Below, piece by piece: positions 52,362-61,346 of a DNA stretch of 64,000 bases; the first letter of the stretch is position 1; every line of letters begins with the position of its first letter. The DNA is from Phycisphaerales bacterium (GTDB taxonomy: Bacteria; Planctomycetota; Phycisphaerae; UBA1845; Fen-1342). Made by a program: the position numbers and the translations under genes. The DNA lies in the NCBI GenBank assembly GCA_022839625.1, contig JALHJL010000023.1, positions 10,369 through 74,368 of the forward strand. Reading direction: 5' to 3'. Below the pieces are notes generated by a model. It made no database searches. It worked only from the letters and a program-made list of their open reading frames with translations, and was not told where the DNA came from.

Positions 52362-55300
52362 ATGGCTCGTAACATCGTGCTCGCCGTGTCGTCGCTGGCC
52401 GTCCTGGCCGTCCTCTTCGGGCTCTACATGGTGCTCGTAGTCCCGCCGCCGGCGGGACGTGCGGACCGGCCGGCCGTACAGACCCTCCCGTCGCAGGAGC
52501 CGCCGGCCACGCCGCCCCTGCGCGTCGGGGAGGCCGTGACCATCCCGGCCGGGGGCAAGATCATGTTTCGCCGGTACGACGACCGGACCGGCCGGCCGCG
52601 GGACATGTTCCTGTGCCAGGATTGGGAGCCCGTGCCGGGCGCGAAGAATGAGATTCGCGTCTCCGAACCGGAGCTGGCGACTCTGCTGCCCAGCGGGATG
52701 ATTGCGACGATCACGGCCGACTCAGGCCAGATCACGGTGGACCGTGTCGAGCAGGCGCAGATGAAGCCCAAGAGCGGCTGGCTGGCCGGCCATGTGCGGA
52801 TGGTCGTGGATCGGGCCACCACCCTGGACCGGACGCCAACGGCGGAGCGGCTGGAGGAACTCATCACCATCAACGTGGACCGGCTGCAATTCGACCTGGA
52901 GCTGGGCGAACTGAAAACCGACGATCGCGTGACCGTCGAGAGCGAGGACTTCGAGGTCGCCGGAACCGGACTGCACCTCATCTGGAACCAGGCCGACAAC
53001 CGTATCGAAACGCTGTCCATCGCGCGCGGCGAGCAGCTTGTGCTGTACGCCGCGGCGGGGTTGTTCGGCATGACGGCCGAAGGCCGCGCGGACGTGGCGG
53101 CGGAAGCACCTGTTGCCGACGCCCCGCCGGCCACCGCGCCGCGCGAGGAGCCCGAACGCAGTCGCAGGCGTCGCGGTCGGCCGCCGACCGCGTACGCCTG
53201 CGTGCTCGACGGCGGCCTGGTGGCTGAGCAGTTCCGCGGCGAGGAGCGGATCGGCGGTTTGCAGGCCGACCGGGTGGAGCTTCTGTTTGACGTGGGCGGC
53301 GCCGCGGACCGCTTCCTGCGGGCAGACAAGGACGAGCGCGCGGCCGCCAGCCGCCCGGCACGCGAAGAGCGGAACCGGCTGGTGTTGCGCTGGGACGGCG
53401 TCTTGCAGATGCAGCCCACCACTCCGCCGCCCCCCGACACGCCCAATCGTCGGCGCTTCACGGCGCTCGGGCGGCCCGTGGTCATGACCCGCGGCGACGC
53501 GGAGGTGCGCTGCGGCCGAGTTGCATTTCACGACGACACGCAGCGGGTCTGGCTGTACCCGACGGACGAGCAGGCGACGCCGGAGCTTGATACTACGCGA
53601 GGCCGGGTGGATTTCGTGATGGGGGAGAAGCTCTCCGCCGCGGCCGACAGCGTCTACATCGATCGGGCGGCCCGGGTTGTGAAGCTGATCGGCGACGTGG
53701 AGCTGCGCTCGCGGCGCGACGCGGGCACAGGTGCACGGCCGTCATCGGTGCGTTGTGCGTATTGGGCCGAGTTGCACGTGGCCCCGACCCAGGGCGCGGC
53801 ACAGGCGGCCGACGACGTGCTGGGGGCGGACCGGCTGGAGTCGGCCCGCTTCGTCGGAGACGTGCGCGTGGACCTCGGCGAGCAGAAACTGACTTCACAC
53901 CGGCTGGACGTCGGATTCCGCCCCGACTCCGGCGGCCAGACGCTCGAAGAGCTCCTCGATACCGCCACCGCCTCCGGCGACGTGCAGCTCCGCAGCGGTG
54001 ACGGCCACCTTGAGTGCGGCGAGCTCAAGCTGGTTTTCGACACTACGCCCGAGGGCGTGCTGTACCCGTGGCAGATGGATGCCGCCGGCGCAGTGGTGAT
54101 CTCGCGGAAGCGTGCCAGCGTGCAGGGGAACCGAGTCCGCGCCGACCTTGCACCACCCGCCGGTACGGCCGCCGGCCGCAAGCCGCTGTTCGTGATCCGG
54201 ACCCTCAAAGTCCAGGGCGAGGCCGAACTGATCGATCCCGACAACAAGGTCGCCGCGCGCGGGCACGAGATCGATGCCCTCTTCGAGGGCCTCAACGAGC
54301 TGACAACTGCCACGGTCCGCGGCACGCCGGACGAGTTCGGCGTGGTGCATGCGCGGCCCTACACCGTGCGCGGCGGCCAGATCGATCTTGACCGCCCCGG
54401 ACAGACCGTTCGCGTGGACGGCCCGGCGCGCCTGAGCTTCAAGACACGCCGCAGCCTCCAGGGCCAGGAGCGGAGCCGGCCGACGGCGGTCGTGGTGGAC
54501 AGCCGCGAGAGCCTGTACGTGGACGGCCGCGGAAACGCCGTGCGGTTTGTGGGCGGCGTGGTGGCGCGCAGCGAAGAGGAGGCCTTGCACGGAGATCGGC
54601 TGACCCTGTACATGGAGGATGTCCCTGAGCCACCGGCCCCGCCGCCGGACACGTCGCTGCGGGGGCTCTGGCGTCAGGCACGGCGGCTGCTGAGCGGCGA
54701 GGAACAACCGGCGACGGCGGACGACCTGTTCGCCCTGCGCGTCGAGGCCCCGGGCGAGCGCATCCGCAAGGAGCCGCTGCGCCTCGTGGCCGAGAACGCG
54801 CTGGTCACGAGCGAGACCTACGAAGCCGGCGACCCCGAGCCCGTCCAGCACGCGAGCATCTCCGCGCCGCTGCTGGAGGTGGACATCGTTCATCGCACGA
54901 TCGTGACGACCGGGGCCACCGACTTGCTGCTGACCGACCGCCGCGGCCGCCAGAACGCCGAGCCCGCCCAACTGGCGACCGGCCTGCCGTCGGCGTTGAT
55001 GGGGGACGGTCCCAGCCAGACGGCGATGTGCTGCGCCGGGCGCATGCTCTACACGCTGGGGCCCGAGGGGCCGGCCCGCCGGGACACCGTGGTCTTTGAG
55101 GACCAGGTCGTCTTCGTGCACCGCACGGGGCGCGAGATGGTGAACCTCGAGCAGATGCTCCCACAGGTGGCGCAACACCCGGAGCTCCTCGACGAGCTGC
55201 GCAGCCAGAACGCCTCGCTCGACTGCGACCGCCTCGAGTGCTGGTTCACGGTGGACACGGCCGACCGCGCGTCGCGCCGCGGCGGGGCGCTCACCCAGTC

Positions 55301-55577
55301 CCCGATGCGGTTGGCGTCGCTGGTGGCCTCGGGCAACGTGTATTTGCGCGACCGCGAGGGCACGCGGATTCGCGAGGTGAACGCCGCCTGGGTGGAGTTC
55401 GACCGCGAACGCGGGCGGATTCACGTGCACGGCACGGAGCGCGCGGACGCGCGGGTGTACGTGGAAGACACCCGGTCCGGCCAATTCGACGTGCACGCCG
55501 GCCGGCAACTCGTCATCGGCCTTCAGGACGGCACGGTCCGTTCGGACCGCATCGTCGGCGAGATGCGACGGCCGTGA
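52362..55577 (+). CDS. Giant LptC/OstA-like periplasmic protein
   Basis: 1071 residues. One N-terminal membrane anchor (IVLAVSSLAVLAVLFGLYMVLVV), then a long beta-rich periplasmic region with repeated OstA/LptA/LptC-like segments (VTVESEDFEVAGTGLHLIWNQ; VDFVMGEKLSAAADSVYID; DGHLECGELKLVFDTTPEG; GNAVRFVGGVVARSEEEALHGDRLTLYMED). LptA/C-type beta-jellyrolls pass lipopolysaccharide across the periplasm. Typical LptC has about 190 residues, so this is a multi-repeat fusion seen in planctomycetes. It follows kdsC closely. Exact role is inference. Confidence 0.75.
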   Translation: MARNIVLAVSSLAVLAVLFGLYMVLVVPPPAGRADRPAVQTLPSQEPPATPPLRVGEAVTIPAGGKIMFRRYDDRTGRPRDMFLCQDWEPVPGAKNEIRVSEPELATLLPSGMIATITADSGQITVDRVEQAQMKPKSGWLAGHVRMVVDRATTLDRTPTAERLEELITINVDRLQFDLELGELKTDDRVTVESEDFEVAGTGLHLIWNQADNRIETLSIARGEQLVLYAAAGLFGMTAEGRADVAAEAPVADAPPATAPREEPERSRRRRGRPPTAYACVLDGGLVAEQFRGEERIGGLQADRVELLFDVGGAADRFLRADKDERAAASRPAREERNRLVLRWDGVLQMQPTTPPPPDTPNRRRFTALGRPVVMTRGDAEVRCGRVAFHDDTQRVWLYPTDEQATPELDTTRGRVDFVMGEKLSAAADSVYIDRAARVVKLIGDVELRSRRDAGTGARPSSVRCAYWAELHVAPTQGAAQAADDVLGADRLESARFVGDVRVDLGEQKLTSHRLDVGFRPDSGGQTLEELLDTATASGDVQLRSGDGHLECGELKLVFDTTPEGVLYPWQMDAAGAVVISRKRASVQGNRVRADLAPPAGTAAGRKPLFVIRTLKVQGEAELIDPDNKVAARGHEIDALFEGLNELTTATVRGTPDEFGVVHARPYTVRGGQIDLDRPGQTVRVDGPARLSFKTRRSLQGQERSRPTAVVVDSRESLYVDGRGNAVRFVGGVVARSEEEALHGDRLTLYMEDVPEPPAPPPDTSLRGLWRQARRLLSGEEQPATADDLFALRVEAPGERIRKEPLRLVAENALVTSETYEAGDPEPVQHASISAPLLEVDIVHRTIVTTGATDLLLTDRRGRQNAEPAQLATGLPSALMGDGPSQTAMCCAGRMLYTLGPEGPARRDTVVFEDQVVFVHRTGREMVNLEQMLPQVAQHPELLDELRSQNASLDCDRLECWFTVDTADRASRRGGALTQSPMRLASLVASGNVYLRDREGTRIREVNAAWVEFDRERGRIHVHGTERADARVYVEDTRSGQFDVHAGRQLVIGLQDGTVRSDRIVGEMRRP

Positions 55578-55848
55578 CAGGTCGACGAAGCGCGCCACAA
55601 TGTCCCCCCGCGACCGAAACCTCGAGGAGGCGCAGCAGGGCGTGCCGTCCCCATCTTCATGCCGGCGTGCCAAGTAGACTTGCTTGGTGGGAGGGGCGGG
55701 ATAACACCAGAGACACATTGGAGAGACGATGGCCCCTTGACCGCACCCCGCCGCAAGCGTCCCCTTGCGATGCGCCATGGCCCCGGTACCCTATCGAGCG
55801 CCCCGTCGACCGCAACGACTTTGCATCGGATGAGGCAGGCCCGGCGAT
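55578..55848. other. Intergenic spacer of about 270 bp
   Basis: No gene, RNA or clear repeat was seen between the LptC/OstA-like gene and the restriction-modification-like gene. Composition shifts toward lower GC here. Confidence 0.5.
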
Positions 55849-58761
55849 ATGCCCCAGCGTCAAGAAGTCTTGAACGTAGTGCTGGCGCAGCTCCTCGGAG
55901 AGCGCGGGCTCGTTGCTCTCCCGGAACAGATCATCTCAACCAGCCACCGGACGACGGGTGTCCCTGACGTCCTCATTGACTTCCGCGGCCTTCGGATGGC
56001 AATTGAGGCGGAATTCGAGAGCGCCCCTGACGCCGCTTCGCGCGCCTACTCAAAGGCGTCCGAACGGGTGGACGACGGGATTGCCCACGTTGGCGTCGCG
56101 GTCGTCTACCCGGCGCGGCTTCGGTCGACCGACTTCGGTCGGCTCAAAGCGGTCCTCGGGCGCTCGAACCTGCAGTTCACGGTCGTGACGGAGATCCAGT
56201 CGCCGGAGACGCAACTGCACCTGTTCGACGCGCGTTCGTTCACACCCCATTACGTGACCGGCACAGTCGACGATGTTGTGGACGCGCTGTCGCGCTGCTA
56301 CGAGCAGCTTGTCTGCGACGATGCGCTGGAACGCGCGGTTCAGGTAATGCACGGCGCGATCGAGCTTGCCGTCGAAGCGCTGCGCTCGCAACCGGCCGCA
56401 ACCGATCGCGCGGCCGCGGTACTTGGAATCCGTGACGTGCCCGGCGACCCGGAGGCGGCCGCCGGAGCGCGATACGCACCGCGTCAGCGCGCCGCGGTCA
56501 ATCGAATCAGCGCGCTGATTCTTGTCAACGCACTTGTCTTTCAGGAGGTGCTCGCGCGAACCGACGGGCGCGTCCAGGCGCTGCAGCGATTCCGCGCGGA
56601 AGCGGCGGTGCTGTCCGCCCTGCACGACCACTGGGACTTCATCCTCAAGCAGATCAACTACTGGCCCATATTCTCCACGGCGCGCGACATTCTCTCGTGT
56701 TTGTCCGCGGACCAGCAGTTGGAGGGCGCGATCCACCGCCTGATAGATGCCGCCTTGCGGATCGTCGCGTGTCGGGCCGCGCTGCGCCACGACCTGGCGG
56801 GGCGCATCTATCACCGGCTCCTCGAGGAGTCCAAGTACCTCGGCGCGTATTACACGTCCGTGCCGTCCGCGACCCTGTTGTTGAAACTCGCCCTTCAACC
56901 AGACAGTTACAGCGTCGATTGGGCGAGCGTCGACGGAGTCCGGAACCTCAGAATCGCGGATCTGGCCTGCGGCACGGGTACACTGCTCATGGCGGCGGCG
57001 GACGCCCTGACGGACAACCACGTCCGACAGGCCGTCCGGCAGGCCGTACACCCCGATTACGTCGGGCTTCAACGAATGGCGGTCGAAGATATCCTGTACG
57101 GGTACGACGTCTTGCCCTCCGCAGTCCATCTGACCGCTTCCACACTTACGCTCCGCGTACCTGAGACCCCGATCAATGCGACGCATTTGTACCGCATGCC
57201 GATCGGGGGGCAGGAACGCGCGCTGGGCAGCCTCGAGTTCCTCGACGCCACCGCTACCCCCGGCACGCTCTTCGGACTCCCTGAACAGGTGACGGGCGGA
57301 ATGCCGGCGCCTGGCGCCGACGTGCGAATCCCGCCGCTCGACTTGTGTGTCATGAATCCGCCGTTTACGAGAAGCGTCGGCAATAATCTGCTGTTTGGCC
57401 ACCTTCCCGACAACGAGCGCCAGCCGATGCGGAAACGCCTGCAACGGCTCGTCCAGGTCGGACGCCTTTCGGCGAATATCACCGCGGGGCTAGGGTCCGT
57501 GTTCGTCGGACTTGCCGATCGGCACGTCCGCGACGGCGGATCGCTCGCGCTTGTATTGCCGCGCAGCGTGTTGGGGGGAGTGTCCTGGGGTGCCACTCGC
57601 AGCCTCATCAGCGGCGCATACCAACTCGAATTTGTGGTCACCAGTCATGAGCCCGGACATTGGAACTTCTCGGAGAACACCGACATCAGCGAGACGCTGC
57701 TGGTCGCACGAAAGTGCCGCTCGTGCTCGGCGGACGCAAAGACCGTGTTCGTTAATCTGTGGCGCCAGCCGCGCAACGCGATCGAGGCGCTCAGTATCGC
57801 GGGGGCGGTCGCGGCGGGGCCACACCCCCAACTGGACAGCCAGGCGGGCGCACGCGACGTTGTTATCGCGGGGGACAAGTGCGGGGAATCGTTCTCGGTC
57901 AGTTGGGCCGCACTTCGAAACGGCCGGTGGGGATACCCCTGCGCATTCGCACAGACCGAGTTGAACCGGGTCGTCCATGGACTGCGACACACACACCTTC
58001 GCCTTCCGGGGACGAACACCACGGTCAATCTGCCGGTGTGTGCGCTCGGCGGCCTGGCGCAGCTTGGATTCGATCGCCGCGACATTCATGACGGTTTCGA
58101 AGTGCAGCGGGCTGTCACCCCGTATGCCGCTCTGTGGGGACACGATGCCCGCCGGCACACGACGGTTGGGCTGCGCTGCAATCGGTTTCTTCGGCCACTG
58201 GAGCAGGCCCGCCCTGGCAGACCGCACAGGGATGCACAGCATCTGCGGAGTCTGGCTTCGCGACTCGTCATCGTGGAACGTCTTCGGCTGAACACCATGT
58301 CCGTGGTGGCGGGCCGAGTCAACCGGCCGGTCCTATCGAACGTCTGGTGGACCGTCGTGCTCGCTGCGGGCGCGTGCCGCAGCAGGCGCGAGAAGGCCCT
58401 CGCGTTGTGGCTCAACAGCACGGTTGGGATCACGACGCTCATCGGTTACCGCGAGGAGACGCAGGGGGCCTGGGTCTACTTCAAGAAGCCGGTGCTCGAG
58501 GAGTTGCCCATATTGAACCCGCGCGCCATTGGGCAACGGGCATTGGACGCGCTCGCAGCCGCGTACGACGAAGTGGCGAACCGTGACCTTGCCCCGCTGC
58601 CCGAGATTCACCGGGATGCCGTCAGGGCGACCATCGACGGCGCTGTGTCGCGGGCGCTCGACCTGCCGGACCTCTCGGGCCTGCGGGGGCTGCTCGCACA
58701 GGAGCCAATCCTTCGCCTTTCCTCGGCCCAGCTTCTCCCAGACGGCAACACCGACCAGTGA
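55849..58761 (+). CDS. Single-chain restriction-modification-like protein (type IIG-like: nuclease + N6 methyltransferase)
   Basis: 970 residues. The N-terminal ~150 look like a PD-(D/E)xK nuclease fold: GVPDVLIDF..MAIEAEFE (about 38-58) has D and E-A-E where the catalytic D and E-x-K sit. The centre is an N6-adenine methyltransferase: motif I IADLACGTGTLLMAA (about 370) and motif IV NPPF (about 502-505). The C-terminal 300 residues could be the target-recognition domain. Neither restriction nor specificity subunits are adjacent. Codon use is less GC-biased than its neighbours, suggesting transfer. Confidence 0.78.
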   Translation: MPQRQEVLNVVLAQLLGERGLVALPEQIISTSHRTTGVPDVLIDFRGLRMAIEAEFESAPDAASRAYSKASERVDDGIAHVGVAVVYPARLRSTDFGRLKAVLGRSNLQFTVVTEIQSPETQLHLFDARSFTPHYVTGTVDDVVDALSRCYEQLVCDDALERAVQVMHGAIELAVEALRSQPAATDRAAAVLGIRDVPGDPEAAAGARYAPRQRAAVNRISALILVNALVFQEVLARTDGRVQALQRFRAEAAVLSALHDHWDFILKQINYWPIFSTARDILSCLSADQQLEGAIHRLIDAALRIVACRAALRHDLAGRIYHRLLEESKYLGAYYTSVPSATLLLKLALQPDSYSVDWASVDGVRNLRIADLACGTGTLLMAAADALTDNHVRQAVRQAVHPDYVGLQRMAVEDILYGYDVLPSAVHLTASTLTLRVPETPINATHLYRMPIGGQERALGSLEFLDATATPGTLFGLPEQVTGGMPAPGADVRIPPLDLCVMNPPFTRSVGNNLLFGHLPDNERQPMRKRLQRLVQVGRLSANITAGLGSVFVGLADRHVRDGGSLALVLPRSVLGGVSWGATRSLISGAYQLEFVVTSHEPGHWNFSENTDISETLLVARKCRSCSADAKTVFVNLWRQPRNAIEALSIAGAVAAGPHPQLDSQAGARDVVIAGDKCGESFSVSWAALRNGRWGYPCAFAQTELNRVVHGLRHTHLRLPGTNTTVNLPVCALGGLAQLGFDRRDIHDGFEVQRAVTPYAALWGHDARRHTTVGLRCNRFLRPLEQARPGRPHRDAQHLRSLASRLVIVERLRLNTMSVVAGRVNRPVLSNVWWTVVLAAGACRSRREKALALWLNSTVGITTLIGYREETQGAWVYFKKPVLEELPILNPRAIGQRALDALAAAYDEVANRDLAPLPEIHRDAVRATIDGAVSRALDLPDLSGLRGLLAQEPILRLSSAQLLPDGNTDQ

Positions 58762-58945
58762 CCTCGCGCCGGCCACGGCCTCCCGGGCTTCCATGAAGGA
58801 CCCTTTTTCTCACGCCGCGTTTGCGGCACTCCGCTGCCGCGGTATACGATTCCCGCGTATGCAAATCGCCGGCCGCGGCGCACCGCGGGCGCGCGGACCG
58901 GGCGCCAATAGGCATGTAGGCACGGGCTTCTACAGGAGCATTTCC

Positions 58946-60964
58946 ATGAACGGTCTGACCTCCGTCGCAGTATTCGCGCTGTTTGTCGCCCTCATGACGG
59001 CCGGCTGTGCCTCGGTACCGCCGGTCACGACGCGCAGTCTCCTGGCCGAGATGACCGACCTGGACGCGCTGGCGGAGTTTCCACACCCGCCGTACGCCTG
59101 CCGCCAGTTCTCCAGCTACGACCGTGCGTCCACGACGCCCGACGACCCCGAGACCTGGTTCGCCAACGCGGACGTGAACCAGTACCTGCGCGTGGAGGAG
59201 CACGCCGGCCGCAAGGAATGGGTCATGATGGACGCGGACGGGCCCGGGGCCATCGTCCGCATCTGGTCGGCCAACCCCGCCGGCACGTTGCGAATCTACC
59301 TGGACGGCGCCGAAACGCCGGCCCTGGAAGCCCCCATGGGCGACTTTCTGGGCGGCAAGGTCAGCGGAGTCCCGGAGCCGATCGCCCACCTCCGCAGCGC
59401 CGGCTGGAACTCGTACCTGCCCATCCCGTATGCCCGGCACTGCAAGGTCACCAGCGACCGCGACGGCTTCTACTACCACGTGAATTACCGCACGTATCCC
59501 GCGGAGACGGCGGTTACGACGTTCGCCGCGGACGATCTGACAAGCCTCGCCCCCGAAATCGCCGCCGTCGCGGCCAAGCTGGCGTCGCCGCGCGACTGTG
59601 GCGCGCGGCCAAGCGGTACGTGGACGACCACGAGCGACCAGGAATCCTGGCCGGCCGACCTGGAGTTGCCGCCCGGACACGCGACGTCGCACGGGTTCAA
59701 CAGCAGCGGGCCCGCCGCGATCGTCGAGCTGCGGGCCAAGGTCACCGCGCCGAACGTCGAGCAGGCCGCGCGGCATTTGCTGCTCATCATGGAGTTCGAC
59801 GGCCAGCAGACGGTCGTTTGCCCGCTGGGCGATTTCTTCGGGGCCGGGCCGGGGCTGCGGCCGTACGCTTCCCTGCCGCTCGGCATCACGGACGACGGCG
59901 AGCTGTGGAGCCACTGGGTTATGCCGTTCCGCAAGTCCGCCCGCATCGACGTTCACAACCTGGGCTCCGATCCCGTGCGGCTTACGCTGCACGCGACGCC
60001 GAGCAGACGCGAGTGGACGAGCCGGTCCATGCATTTCCACGCGGGCTGGCGTATCGGCCGCGAAGTGCCGACCCGGCCGTTTCAGGACTGGAACTACGCG
60101 ACCATGCAGGGCAAGGGCGTGTTTGCCGGCGCCGCCTTCGCGATCGCCAATCCCGTCAAGACCTGGTGGGGCGAAGGCGACGAGAAGATCTACGTCGATG
60201 GCGAAACGTTCCCCAGTCACTTCGGCACCGGCACCGAGGACTACTACGGCTACGCCTGGGGCAGCAACCAGCTCTTCACCCACGCCTACCACAACCAGCC
60301 GCGTTGCGACGGCCCGGTCAATTACGGCTGGACCGCGGTCAATCGCTGGCACATCCTCGACCGCATCCCGTTCCGCCAGGATTTCCGCTTCGATATGGAG
60401 CTCTGGCACTGGTGGGAGGGCCGCGTTCCGGAGATGTCCGTCGTGACGTATTGGTACGCCCGGCCGGGGGCTACGACCAACCGTACGACGCCGGTGCCCG
60501 CCGATCTCCGCGTGACGACGCTGCCGCCCTACGTCGCGCCCCGCGTCGCCGGCGCCATCGAGGGCGAGGAGATGCTCATCGTTCAGAAGACCGGCGAGGT
60601 CACGCCCCAGGGCATCGACCACTGTAGCAACGACCAGCACCTCTGGTGGCGCGAGGGTAAGCCCGGCGATCAGCTTGTGCTCAGCTTCCCCGCGCCCGCC
60701 GCCGGCCGGTACCACGTCTTTGCGCGCTTCGTCATGGCGCGCGACTACGGCGTCGTGCAGCTCTCCGTGAACGACCAGCCGGTCGCGGAGCCGTTGGACT
60801 TGTTCAACGAGCGGGTCAAGGTCGCGGACGAGCGGCCCCTCGGCGTCTTCGAGCTGCACGCGGGCGATAATGTGCTCGCCGTGAAGATTGTGGGGGCAAA
60901 TGAGAAAGCCGAGCCGAAATTCATGTTTGGGCTTGATTATCTGCGGGTCGCCCCGGCCGAGTAG
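58946..60964 (+). CDS. GH172 (DUF2961) lipoprotein glycoside hydrolase
   Basis: 672 residues from ATG 58946, chosen by AGGAG 8 bases upstream and the lipobox (VAVFALFVALMTAGC). Conserved GH172 stretches: CRQFSSYDRAS, VMMDADGPGAIVRIWSANP, FGTGTEDYYGYAWGSNQLFTH and YGWTAVNRWHILDRIPF. GH172 enzymes act on fructofuranose or arabinofuranose residues and form oligomers of double jelly rolls. A further beta domain follows (VLSFPAPAAGRYHVFARFVMA). Likely surface or periplasmic polysaccharide breakdown. Divergent substrate possible. Confidence 0.88.
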   Translation: MNGLTSVAVFALFVALMTAGCASVPPVTTRSLLAEMTDLDALAEFPHPPYACRQFSSYDRASTTPDDPETWFANADVNQYLRVEEHAGRKEWVMMDADGPGAIVRIWSANPAGTLRIYLDGAETPALEAPMGDFLGGKVSGVPEPIAHLRSAGWNSYLPIPYARHCKVTSDRDGFYYHVNYRTYPAETAVTTFAADDLTSLAPEIAAVAAKLASPRDCGARPSGTWTTTSDQESWPADLELPPGHATSHGFNSSGPAAIVELRAKVTAPNVEQAARHLLLIMEFDGQQTVVCPLGDFFGAGPGLRPYASLPLGITDDGELWSHWVMPFRKSARIDVHNLGSDPVRLTLHATPSRREWTSRSMHFHAGWRIGREVPTRPFQDWNYATMQGKGVFAGAAFAIANPVKTWWGEGDEKIYVDGETFPSHFGTGTEDYYGYAWGSNQLFTHAYHNQPRCDGPVNYGWTAVNRWHILDRIPFRQDFRFDMELWHWWEGRVPEMSVVTYWYARPGATTNRTTPVPADLRVTTLPPYVAPRVAGAIEGEEMLIVQKTGEVTPQGIDHCSNDQHLWWREGKPGDQLVLSFPAPAAGRYHVFARFVMARDYGVVQLSVNDQPVAEPLDLFNERVKVADERPLGVFELHAGDNVLAVKIVGANEKAEPKFMFGLDYLRVAPAE

Positions 60965-61105
60965 AGTCTGGGCAGGATCGTTCGCAAGTCTTTACTACAC
61001 AACAGATTACCAGTTTGGCGCCCGGCGCTAGGCAGTGCAGGGCGCCCCCGCAGCCGCGGCTGGTCGTGGCGCGTGCCCGGTGGTGGCGGACCACCAAGGG
61101 GCGGC

Positions 61106-61111
61106 TATAAT
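61106..61111 (+). promoter_or_regulatory. -10 element of candidate small RNA
   Basis: TATAAT. Counting from it, transcription should start at about 61118, the first base of the closing stem of the RNA. No good -35 is seen. Confidence 0.5.
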
Positions 61112-61117
61112 CTGAGT

Positions 61118-61184
61118 GCTCGAGTGGCGCGCGGTACGTACAGGTTTCCCCCCGGCCTGTCGGCCCCCCACTCGGGCTTTTTTT
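61118..61184 (+). ncRNA. Candidate ~67-nt self-closing small RNA
   Basis: The predicted 5' end GCTCGAGTGG (61118-61127) pairs with CCACTCGGGC (61168-61177) over 10 bp with one G-U, followed by TTTTTTT (61178-61184), so the same stem closes the RNA and forms the terminator. Inside, ACAGG (61140-61144) pairs with CCTGT (61156-61160). The loop TTTCCCCCCGG and the strand CGGCCCCCC stay unpaired; C-rich loops in small RNAs can pair with ribosome-binding sites. It is free-standing between the GH172 gene and the ammonia-lyase gene. No known family recognised. Confidence 0.55.
61168..61184 (+). terminator. Rho-independent terminator arm of the candidate small RNA
   Basis: The 3' arm CCACTCGGGC followed by seven T residues. 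Its 5' arm is at the RNA start (61118-61127). Confidence 0.65.
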
Positions 61185-61346
61185 GTTCGCGCGTCGCGCG
61201 GCTCAGACTGACGTGCCCCAGGGGAAGACCCGTTCATTCGCTCCACCGCTGACTGCCCAGCCAGGCACGGAATCCAGGACCGCGGCGCCAGGAATCCAGC
61301 ACGTTTCGGCTATACTGCCGGCTTTGGCCCGTTGCGAGGTGAATCC

